Below are positions 1-5,126 of a stretch of 5,759 nt of DNA, piece by piece. Below the pieces are notes generated by a model, which was not told the origin of the DNA, did no database searches, and saw nothing but the letters and a program-made list of their open reading frames with translations. The number at the start of each line of letters is the position of its first letter. Position 1 is the first letter of the stretch. This DNA comes from Candidatus Zixiibacteriota bacterium (GTDB taxonomy: Bacteria > Zixibacteria > MSB-5A5 > GN15 > FEB-12), in NCBI GenBank assembly GCA_030642845.1, contig DAOWMZ010000145.1, positions 1 to 5,759 on the forward strand, read 5' to 3'. A program made the position numbers and the translations under genes.

Positions 1-987
1 CAGGCCTGTAATTGAGTGCCTGAAATTAGTTTGACTCCAACCGCCATGACAGGAATTACAATGACTGTCTAGCTTAGCAATTTTTTTCCGGGTAGGGTGG
101 CAAGCGCGACATTCCAGTTTATTGTGGTATTGGTTGAGGGGCCATCCTGTAGAATTATGAGTGAATGCTGGCTTTCTTTTGTGGTCATGGCAATGCCCGC
201 AGTTGTTTATTTGATGGCAATCAGTACATATAGCATGTTTCTCTTCTTCGGTTTTTGCGAGTTCTTTCGGATGTGAAAGGTCATGGCAATAACTGCAATT
301 TTCTTCCTGGTGGCAGTCAACGCATTTAAACCCAAAAAGATCAACATGTTCATCATGATAGAATGTAACGATAGGTCCTGGCTCGTATGGAGTATGATAT
401 ATTTTTGAGGTCGGCGTTATGATAGCAGGATGTGATTTTCCCATAATGTCAGTGGCATCGATAGTTGCTTCAGAATAATCATCACCTTCACATGTGGTAT
501 GGCAAATGACGCATTTAGTGTCATGGCTCCATTCACGGTGGCATCCCATACATTGACGATGATATGCGCCTTTTAGGGTCGGTTGTTTGAGATTAACCGG
601 ATTCTCTTCATTGCCATGACACTCATGACAAGGTGGTATGCGATCTTTCGGACTATAATGGTGACAGGTGGCGCAGTCTAAATTCATTTGAGCCATATCG
701 GCATGAGATTTATGGTCGAATTGAACAGGCTGAAACTGTTCTGCTATAAAACCTAAAACTATTGTATCAGGTGCTTCTGATAAGAGATGTTTTGATGTTC
801 TATGTTTGTGTTCATGTGATGGGCAAGTTATGAGGCAAGGCGTTATTTTTGTGGGAAGTTCACATGTATGACACAAGTTACATTCCCATTCCGAATCATG
901 GTTTTGGGCATGTATATCTATATTAAATAGTGAAAACAAAACCAGAACAGACATGATTGCTAAAATGTATGTAATAATTTGTTTCAT
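1..987 (-). CDS. Exported multiheme cytochrome c (at least 11 hemes), 3' end beyond window
   Basis: Reading the minus strand from the ATG at 985-987 gives 329 codons without a stop up to base 1, so the C-terminus is outside the window. Residues 1-28 look like a signal peptide (MKQ start, hydrophobic core, IHA before Q28), placing the protein in the periplasm. There are 11 CxxCH heme-attachment motifs, at residues 36, 105, 120, 146, 159, 222, 231, 254, 263, 293 and 310 (first Cys). The FDHKSHA (90-96) and FYHDEH (209-214) segments resemble the F-x-H-x-x-H distal-ligand motifs of cytochrome c3/c7 proteins. Four further cysteines (42, 51, 55, 166) are not in heme motifs. An AAGGG Shine-Dalgarno (995-999) lies inside the end of the upstream gene, seven bases before the ATG, and only four bases separate the genes. 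The inferred role is electron exchange with the adjacent NrfD/iron-sulfur pair; the terminal donor or acceptor is unknown. The heme count is a minimum. Confidence 0.95.
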   Translation of the reverse strand, partial: MKQIITYILAIMSVLVLFSLFNIDIHAQNHDSEWECNLCHTCELPTKITPCLITCPSHEHKHRTSKHLLSEAPDTIVLGFIAEQFQPVQFDHKSHADMAQMNLDCATCHHYSPKDRIPPCHECHGNEENPVNLKQPTLKGAYHRQCMGCHREWSHDTKCVICHTTCEGDDYSEATIDATDIMGKSHPAIITPTSKIYHTPYEPGPIVTFYHDEHVDLFGFKCVDCHQEENCSYCHDLSHPKELAKTEEEKHAICTDCHQINNCGHCHDHKRKPAFTHNSTGWPLNQYHNKLECRACHPTRKKIAKLDSHCNSCHGGWSQTNFRHSITGL

Positions 988-991
988 TATT

Positions 992-2248
992 TTACCCTTC
1001 TAAAACAGATTTTGATGCTGGAATTTTGCTTACAATTTTATACTTAACTCGCTGAATTGAAATAACCGGTAAATGAATAACCAAAAAGCGATAAATGAGG
1101 ACTAATCCACACATCAACCCAATTGTAACAACTATTTCGATAAATGATGGGAAGTAAAAACTTGATGAATAGAGTGGTGTATATGCAATCAAGAAGACGT
1201 TTATTCTGTTTATTAGAATACCAAATATAATGCACGATGCTGACAGAAATAGGTATTTAATAGAATATCGCTTATCCCTCTGAAATAATATGACCATCGG
1301 AATTATTACACCAATAACCATTTCCAGAATAAAATAAAACGACTGGATATTTATTTCCCCCAGATAACCAAAGGCGTTTCTGATCGCAAGATCCGCAACC
1401 TTTATAGATAGATAACAAAACAAAAGAATTGGTGTATACTTGGCAATCGATGCCAGCGTTTTTATTTCTGGTTTTAACTTAAATGACCACGAAGACAGAA
1501 TTGATTCAAATATAACCATTGGAAACCCGACCGTAACTGCAGATAAAAGGAATAAAAGGGGTAAAATCGGAGTGTACCAAAGAGCGTGCATTTTATAAGG
1601 AGCTATTACCATTAATGTCCCTAATGAGGATTGATGCAGGCAGGATAAAACCACTCCGGCAATGATGAATAATGATAATAGTCGATACAGTGTTCGATTG
1701 GATATTCTTAGGAAACTTTCAACCAGGCTATTATACTTTGATAATATCCCTGGTAGTTTTACGTGTCCCATGAATTTTTCAATGACTATCGGAAAAAACT
1801 CAATATAGAGAATGGTTAAATAAATCGTGACACATAAGCCTACTTCGAAAAGAACTGAATTTCCCTGCCACATACTTGGAAGCATTGGGTGCCATACATT
1901 GTAGTATTTTCCCAGATCGGCAAGTAATCCAACAACAACAAAAGTATATCCCAGCATAGCAGTCAATAATGCCGGTCTGGTAAGAGAATGATATTTATCA
2001 CGGTGGAATATGTCCGCTAATGCCGCAGTTGTGAATCCGCCGGCAGCCAGGGCAACCCCCGTCGCTACATCAATAGCAATCCATATTCCCCAGGGAAATT
2101 GATTGTCCAGATTTGTTGCGGCACCAAGTCCGTAAATTAACCGGTATAGATAGCCAAGAGCACCTATCAAAGTAAATATTGAAAGAACAATGGCACCCTT
2201 TGAGAAGAATTTGGAATTTATAGGAGTTGGGGCTTCATGATTGTTCAT
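992..2248 (-). CDS. HybB/NrfD-family quinone-reactive integral membrane subunit
   Basis: A 418-residue, very hydrophobic protein with about ten predicted membrane segments (roughly 19-41, 52-78, 91-112, 130-153, 190-207, 227-249, 268-289, 302-323, 332-350, 370-394, judged by eye). The N-terminal part carries the HybB-type signature: YRLIYGLGAATNL (35-47), QFPWGIW (50-56), then D60 and GVALAAGGF (64-72). Length is close to HybB (about 390 residues) and it matches that branch better than the shorter NrfD/PsrC proteins. Family members anchor periplasmic electron-transfer complexes and oxidise or reduce menaquinone without heme. The start is supported by a perfect AGGAGG nine bases upstream; the gene overlaps the iron-sulfur gene by 14 bases and is followed four bases later by the multiheme cytochrome. 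No hydrogenase genes are visible, so a hydrogenase label would be unjustified; it is best read as the quinone module of a cytochrome-linked complex. Confidence 0.95.
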   Translation of the reverse strand: MNNHEAPTPINSKFFSKGAIVLSIFTLIGALGYLYRLIYGLGAATNLDNQFPWGIWIAIDVATGVALAAGGFTTAALADIFHRDKYHSLTRPALLTAMLGYTFVVVGLLADLGKYYNVWHPMLPSMWQGNSVLFEVGLCVTIYLTILYIEFFPIVIEKFMGHVKLPGILSKYNSLVESFLRISNRTLYRLLSLFIIAGVVLSCLHQSSLGTLMVIAPYKMHALWYTPILPLLFLLSAVTVGFPMVIFESILSSWSFKLKPEIKTLASIAKYTPILLFCYLSIKVADLAIRNAFGYLGEINIQSFYFILEMVIGVIIPMVILFQRDKRYSIKYLFLSASCIIFGILINRINVFLIAYTPLYSSSFYFPSFIEIVVTIGLMCGLVLIYRFLVIHLPVISIQRVKYKIVSKIPASKSVLEG

Positions 2249-3143
2249 CGTCTAATGCCTCCTTTTTCTTTTCCTGTCGCATAGAGTGCATTACCAATCC
2301 CAAAAAGCCATAAAGAGCAAGCGGTGGAAGGAACGATTTGAAAATCCCATGTTGAATTGATTCGGTTAACGACGGTATTTTTTCTTCTGCTAACTTTGGC
2401 AGGTCATAATTAATAAACTCCTTACTTGCCAAATATATCCAGCTTGTACCACCAATTTCATCTTCTCCATAGACATGATCATAATATTTGTTGGGGTTGG
2501 ATTCAATTTTGGAATGAGCGAGTTTAATAAGCTCTCCACGTTTGCCAAAGGTAAGGGCTTCAACTGGACAAGATTCGACGCAGGCAGGCTTCTTGTCATT
2601 ATGAATTCTATCATAGCAAAATGTGCACTTCATAACTCGAGGTTCAAGTGCTTCTTCGTATTCATATGCCGGTATCTGAAATGGACAGGCAACCAAACAG
2701 TAGCGGCAACCCATACATTTCCAGGCATCCCAACTAACAACACCATGCCGGCATTTTGTCAAGGCTCCGACAATGCAGGCCGATACACACGCAGGATGAT
2801 TACAGTGCATACACTGTATTTTGGCGTATGAATCATATTTCGGGAGCTTTGAATCAATCGAAGGATTTACAACAGTATATGCACTTACATCTGGTCTGCG
2901 ATTAGTCTCAAATACAGACTTGTCTTCAAAATTGCCTTGCGGTTGTTCAGGTAGATTGTTTTCTATATTACAAGCCTTTTCGCAATTACGACAACCTATA
3001 CATACGGTTGTATCCACTAATACTCCATAAGCATCATTAAAATCAATTTCGCATTCCTCTGAAGAGCTAACAGAAACAGCAGGTATTAATGATGCTGTTA
3101 TGGCTGTGGAAACTTTTAAGAATTTTCTTCTATCTTTATTCAT
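2235..3143 (-). CDS. Tat-exported HybA-type 4x[4Fe-4S] ferredoxin subunit with C-terminal membrane anchor
   Basis: 302 residues. The N-terminus has a twin-arginine signal (DRRKFLK, residues 4-10, then a hydrophobic stretch to about 25), so the folded protein is exported by Tat. Four cysteine groups ligate four [4Fe-4S] clusters: C48/51/54/58 (Cx2Cx2Cx3C), C111/114/119/123 (Cx2Cx4Cx3C), C143/146/149/153 (Cx2Cx2Cx3C) and C173/176/188/192 (Cx2Cx11Cx3C), the standard arrangement of the HybA/NrfC/PsrB family. GGTSWIYLAS (231-240) is a HybA-type motif. A hydrophobic segment at about 268-287 followed by a charged tail (RQEKKKEALDDEQS) is the C-terminal anchor typical of HybA and absent from NrfC. 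C31 and C131 are extra cysteines. A TAAGG ribosome site (3149-3153) lies five bases before the ATG. It overlaps the NrfD gene by 14 bases and should relay electrons between that subunit and the cytochrome on the periplasmic side. Confidence 0.95.
   Translation of the reverse strand: MNKDRRKFLKVSTAITASLIPAVSVSSSEECEIDFNDAYGVLVDTTVCIGCRNCEKACNIENNLPEQPQGNFEDKSVFETNRRPDVSAYTVVNPSIDSKLPKYDSYAKIQCMHCNHPACVSACIVGALTKCRHGVVSWDAWKCMGCRYCLVACPFQIPAYEYEEALEPRVMKCTFCYDRIHNDKKPACVESCPVEALTFGKRGELIKLAHSKIESNPNKYYDHVYGEDEIGGTSWIYLASKEFINYDLPKLAEEKIPSLTESIQHGIFKSFLPPLALYGFLGLVMHSMRQEKKKEALDDEQS
2258..2263 (-). promoter_or_regulatory. Strong Shine-Dalgarno of the HybB/NrfD gene
   Basis: The minus strand reads AGGAGG nine bases before the ATG at 2246-2248. 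The site lies within the coding region of the iron-sulfur gene, whose TGA stop is at 2235-2237, so ribosomes finishing that gene pass the start of the next one. This fixes the start and suggests translational coupling between the two subunits. Confidence 0.8.
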
Positions 3144-3218
3144 ACTAACCTTAAATAAACTTTAATTGTTTCGTTAATACGTAGTTACGATATGATACAA
3201 CTATATGTTAAAAGAATA
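3144..3218. promoter_or_regulatory. arsR to iron-sulfur-gene intergenic spacer with imperfect inverted repeat
   Basis: A 75-base AT-rich gap between the repressor gene and the electron-transfer module. It contains an 18-base imperfect inverted repeat centred on TACGTA at 3172-3189 (seven of nine base pairs symmetric), 28 bases before the iron-sulfur start codon. I see no convincing -35/-10 pair and no strong terminator, so co-transcription from the arsR promoter is the simplest reading. The repeat could be an additional operator or chance. Confidence 0.35.
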
Positions 3219-3226
3219 TTATTCTT
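3212..3226 (-). other. Short AT hairpin across the arsR stop codon
   Basis: On the minus strand AAGAAT, a three-base loop AAT, then ATTCTT form a perfect six-pair stem that covers the TAA stop of the arsR gene (3219-3221) and runs into TTAAC. The stem has only one G-C pair, so it is a weak structure. It might attenuate read-through or mark an mRNA end, or be chance in AT-rich DNA. Confidence 0.3.
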
Positions 3227-3572
3227 CTACAATTACATTTAATGGATCAAAATCTTTGGCGATCTGGCCTCTTTTCTTCATATTATCAAGAAGTACTAAT
3301 CTAATCATATTGCATGCTTCGATAAGTCGTTTGTCAACCAGGCTATAATATACCATCTGTCCATCTTTTCTTGATTTAATAATATTTTTGGCCCGAAGAG
3401 TCCCTAAATGCTGGCTAACATTGGCTAAATGGATGCCTAAGACCTCAACTATTTCGCCAACATTCATTTCTTTTTTTGCCAGAAGAGCGAGAATCATAAG
3501 GCGATTTGGGTTTGCCAGGGTTTTACAAACTTCTGAATGTATCTTAAATATTTCTTTATTTTTAATTTTCAT
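3219..3572 (-). CDS. ArsR/SmtB-family winged-helix transcriptional repressor
   Basis: 117 residues, the usual length for this family. LANPNRLMILALLAKKEMNV (19-38) is the typical helix after the N-terminal arm, VGEIVEVLGIHLANVSQHLGTLR (38-60) is the helix-turn-helix with the VSQHL recognition motif, and IIKSRKDGQMVYYSL (64-78) is the beta-wing. The ArsR ELCVCDL metal-binding motif is absent; the corresponding part reads MNVGEIVEVL. The only cysteines are C16 in the N-terminal helix and C87 in the C-terminal helix, so the signal sensed is unknown. An in-frame TAG (3576-3578) lies two codons upstream, which forces the start to this ATG; there is no clear Shine-Dalgarno. It is the first gene of the set running into the electron-transfer module 75 bases downstream and is probably autoregulated through the palindrome in its own promoter. 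Confidence 0.93.
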   Translation of the reverse strand: MKIKNKEIFKIHSEVCKTLANPNRLMILALLAKKEMNVGEIVEVLGIHLANVSQHLGTLRAKNIIKSRKDGQMVYYSLVDKRLIEACNMIRLVLLDNMKKRGQIAKDFDPLNVIVEE

Positions 3573-3615
3573 AATCTATCAGTTTCATTATTTCGCAACT
3601 ACATAACACGGGTTG

Positions 3616-3643
3616 AATCTATATTATAATATCGGCTTGTCAA
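3616..3643 (-). promoter_or_regulatory. Sigma-70-like promoter for the arsR/electron-transfer operon
   Basis: The minus strand has a perfect -35 hexamer TTGACA (3638-3643), a 16-base spacer and a -10-like TAGATT (3616-3621, four of six matches to TATAAT). Transcription would begin near 3609, giving a leader of roughly 35 bases before the arsR ATG. Read by eye. Lineages with Bacteroidota-type sigma factors use other consensus sequences, so the match is suggestive only. Confidence 0.5.
3621..3632. promoter_or_regulatory. Candidate ArsR operator palindrome
   Basis: ATATTATAATAT is a perfect 12-base palindrome lying in the spacer and touching the -10 element of the proposed promoter. ArsR-family dimers commonly bind AT-rich inverted repeats overlapping their own promoter, so occupancy here would block RNA polymerase. 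Perfect AT palindromes also arise by chance in AT-rich DNA, so this rests mainly on its position. Confidence 0.4.
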
Positions 3644-3747
3644 GATGTTTTTTTATTATATTGTTAAATAATTCACAAAGTTCTTATAAGAAATTATTGA
3701 TAAATGTGATATATATGAATATTTTGTACTAATCTACATTATATAGG

Positions 3748-4542
3748 TCATATTTTTTGGGCAATAAAAAACATTTCAAGAGAGTTTTCAGTTAGAGATG
3801 ATTTATCAAAATCACCATATATATGAATAATTTGAAAACCACATTGATCCAGAAGGTGTTCTATTTCGGCTCTAAAGAAGTATCGCATTGGAAAAGCATG
3901 GATGATTCGTTCTGTGATGCCGTTTTTATCGGTTAAGTAATAAATTAATTCAACATCGTTAAATTGATCTTCTGTATTAAAAGCTGTAACTCTATGTGTG
4001 CGCCTCAGACTCCTGCCATCGTTTAATTCATAGTCAGGGAAATCTTCTATCTCTTCATTTAAGATGCGGTTCTTAATAATATTCAGATCAACCTGGAAGA
4101 GATCAAAAATTAGAAGACCATTTGCCATCAGATGGTGATGGATACTTTTAAAACAAGATAGTTGATCATCAACAGATATCATATGTTGAAAAGCTCGAAA
4201 AGGTATAGTGACAAGATTAAATTGATCATCAATACTAAAGTTGGTCATATCACCTTGAATTAAGTTTACTTTTTCCTGAATATCTCTATGCAGAAGAGAT
4301 AGTTTTTTTTGACACACCGACAACATATGTTCAGATAAATCCAGTCCGGTTATTTCTTTACCAGCCTCGGCAATGGGGATAAGAATTCTGCCGGTTCCAC
4401 AGCCAAGCTCCAAAATTTTACCATCTACTTCTTTACAGAGATTAAGATAAAACTCGCGATCTGTTCGATTAATATATCCGGGAACTAAATCATAGAGTTC
4501 TGCAAGGATAGGTAAATCCGTGTAATCACCATGTTTGGTCAT
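3748..4542 (-). CDS. Class I SAM-dependent methyltransferase, substrate unknown
   Basis: 264 residues with a Rossmann-type methyltransferase core. Motif I is ILELGCGTGRI (43-53), the glycine-rich SAM loop; D68 in GLDLSEHML ends strand beta-2 and should bind the ribose hydroxyls; QGDM (96-99) supplies the acidic residue near the adenine; FNLVTIPFRAFQHM (108-121) is the motif IV region; NGLLIFDLF (141-149) is the strand after the helix that reads SCFKSIHHHL. The C-terminal part (about 150-264) is an antiparallel-strand-rich extension that probably shapes the acceptor site. No signal peptide or membrane segment is seen, so it is cytoplasmic. Only a weak purine stretch (CGGAAAAA) precedes the ATG. 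Bounded upstream by a terminator and downstream by the arsR promoter region, it appears to be a single-gene unit. The ArsM cysteine pattern is absent. Small-molecule or lipid methylation is possible; I cannot choose. Confidence 0.88.
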   Translation of the reverse strand: MTKHGDYTDLPILAELYDLVPGYINRTDREFYLNLCKEVDGKILELGCGTGRILIPIAEAGKEITGLDLSEHMLSVCQKKLSLLHRDIQEKVNLIQGDMTNFSIDDQFNLVTIPFRAFQHMISVDDQLSCFKSIHHHLMANGLLIFDLFQVDLNIIKNRILNEEIEDFPDYELNDGRSLRRTHRVTAFNTEDQFNDVELIYYLTDKNGITERIIHAFPMRYFFRAEIEHLLDQCGFQIIHIYGDFDKSSLTENSLEMFFIAQKI

Positions 4543-4630
4543 TAGATTTTTCCGAAAATAAAATACAATTCACAATACATTTAATTTGAATTTTTAATAT
4601 AAGGTGAAAAATTGAAGAATAAAAAGATAA
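4543..4630. promoter_or_regulatory. Methyltransferase upstream region
   Basis: 88 very AT-rich bases between the terminator of the upstream gene and the methyltransferase ATG. Because that terminator should stop incoming transcription, a promoter is expected here. The best minus-strand candidate I see is TTCAAA, 17 bases, TGTATT, but both hexamers are poor matches, so no exact site is claimed. Confidence 0.3.
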
Positions 4631-4662
4631 AAAACCGGTGCTAAATATAACACCCGGTTTTA
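4628..4662 (-). terminator. Rho-independent terminator after the 123-residue membrane protein gene
   Basis: Directly after the TAA stop (4663-4665), the minus strand reads AAAACCGGGTG, a ten-base loop (4641-4650), then CACCGGTTTT, and continues into a T-rich tract. The stem pairs ten bases with a single bulged G. The run of Ts on the 3' side and the position abutting the stop codon support a real terminator acting on the minus strand. Confidence 0.8.
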
Positions 4663-5034
4663 TTATGAAACAGACAGTTCTGCCTTTTTACTAATGAGAG
4701 TTTTTCGATATTGCATTAATAATAAAATGAAAGTAATAAACCAGATTGGACTCAACAATGTAACGACCGCAATCATATGTTTGTCAAACGGACCTGATGG
4801 GGTTGGTAGAAGACCTAAGCGAAATTCATTTATTGTAACTGTTTCAGTAGTAGTAGTATTATTATCATAAAATCCTGCTGCGACCAATGGATCTGATTGA
4901 TCTAATTCTTTTACAACTTCTTTTACAATCTCATACTTTGTATAATAATCACCACCGGTTATTAACCAAGTAGCTATTACCGTCAGTGTCAAACCAATAG
5001 TAATAAGTATAGTCTTGTTATTTTTGATATTCAT
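4663..5034 (-). CDS. Unrecognised small membrane protein with two transmembrane segments
   Basis: 123 residues that I do not recognise. Hydrophobic segment 1 is about 8-26 and segment 2 about 87-107. Between them lies a roughly 60-residue soluble part containing a charged helix-like stretch (YEIVKEVVKELDQSD, 34-48), AAGFYDN, a threonine-rich patch (60-67) and GLLPTPSGPFDKHM (74-87). The tail RKTLISKKAELSVS is positively charged, as is the N-terminus (NIKNNK), so by the positive-inside rule both ends are cytoplasmic and the loop is periplasmic. It has no cysteines and no heme or metal motif. AAAGGAG (5043-5049) lies eight bases before the ATG, and a terminator follows the stop, so it is a well-formed expressed gene. 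It follows the yceI-like gene in the same direction but is separated from it by a terminator, so a shared function is only a possibility. Confidence 0.8.
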   Translation of the reverse strand: MNIKNNKTILITIGLTLTVIATWLITGGDYYTKYEIVKEVVKELDQSDPLVAAGFYDNNTTTTETVTINEFRLGLLPTPSGPFDKHMIAVVTLLSPIWFITFILLLMQYRKTLISKKAELSVS

Positions 5035-5042
5035 TGCAGCAA

Positions 5043-5049
5043 CTCCTTT
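5043..5049 (-). promoter_or_regulatory. Shine-Dalgarno of the 123-residue membrane protein gene
   Basis: The minus strand reads AAAGGAG with an eight-base spacer to the ATG at 5032-5034. This supports translation of a gene that cannot be supported by homology. Only about 33 bases lie between the ATG and the preceding terminator's T-run, leaving little room for a separate promoter. Confidence 0.75.
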
Positions 5050-5067
5050 ATTAACACTTTAGTATTT

Positions 5068-5095
5068 AAAAACCCCGCCGTATCGACGGGGCTTT
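5068..5095 (-). terminator. Rho-independent terminator after the yceI-like gene
   Basis: The minus strand reads AAAG, CCCCGTCG (5084-5091), loop ATA (5081-5083), CGGCGGGG (5073-5080), then TTTTT (5068-5072). The GC-rich stem has one internal A-C mismatch and is extended by G-T and A-T pairs at its base. It begins about 35 bases after the yceI stop. The T-run is only on the minus-strand side, so it terminates minus-strand transcription. Confidence 0.9.
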
Positions 5096-5126
5096 AGTTA
5101 TTCGCAGCTTTACCGGTCTTATGTTA

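Larger units (their letters stand above)
3573..3747. promoter_or_regulatory. Regulatory region upstream of arsR
   Basis: 175 bases between the methyltransferase stop and the repressor start, strongly AT-rich. Besides the promoter and palindrome listed separately, it holds a second perfect 12-base palindrome, TTCTTATAAGAA, at 3681-3692, about 38 bases upstream of the -35 element. I see no obvious rho-independent terminator for the methyltransferase gene here, since no GC-rich stem is followed by a T-run on the minus strand. Confidence 0.5.

Noticed and set aside
184..324. CRISPR or DNA-level repeat suggested by recurring heme-motif DNA
   Set aside because: The recurring TGC/TGT CAT/CAC pattern is protein-level repetition of CxxCH motifs with irregular spacing, not identical DNA repeats with spacers.
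1044..1235. Small minus-strand open frame inside the NrfD gene
   Set aside because: Alternative-frame shadow of a clear membrane protein, with no domain or ribosome site of its own.
2390..3030. Open frames at 2475-2831 and 2821-3030 on the plus strand and 2390-2614 on the minus strand
   Set aside because: They lie inside the iron-sulfur gene, whose 16 ligand cysteines and Tat signal are clear. Their translations show no domain and have no convincing ribosome site; they are shadows.
992..3143. HybA and HybB as part of a nickel-iron hydrogenase
   Set aside because: No hydrogenase large or small subunit or maturation gene is present, and the next gene is a multiheme cytochrome. HybA/HybB-type pairs also occur in many non-hydrogenase complexes.
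3388..3606. Plus-strand open frame antisense to arsR
   Set aside because: It overlaps the helix-turn-helix coding region and the proposed promoter area, and its translation shows no recognisable features.
3219..4542. ArsR next to a methyltransferase read as an arsenic (arsR-arsM) locus
   Set aside because: The methyltransferase has cysteines only at 36, 48, 77, 130 and 234, without the spaced thiolate set of ArsM, and its motif IV region reads FNLVTIPFRAFQHM and not the ArsM form. The repressor lacks the ArsR metal motif, and no arsB, acr3 or arsC gene is present.
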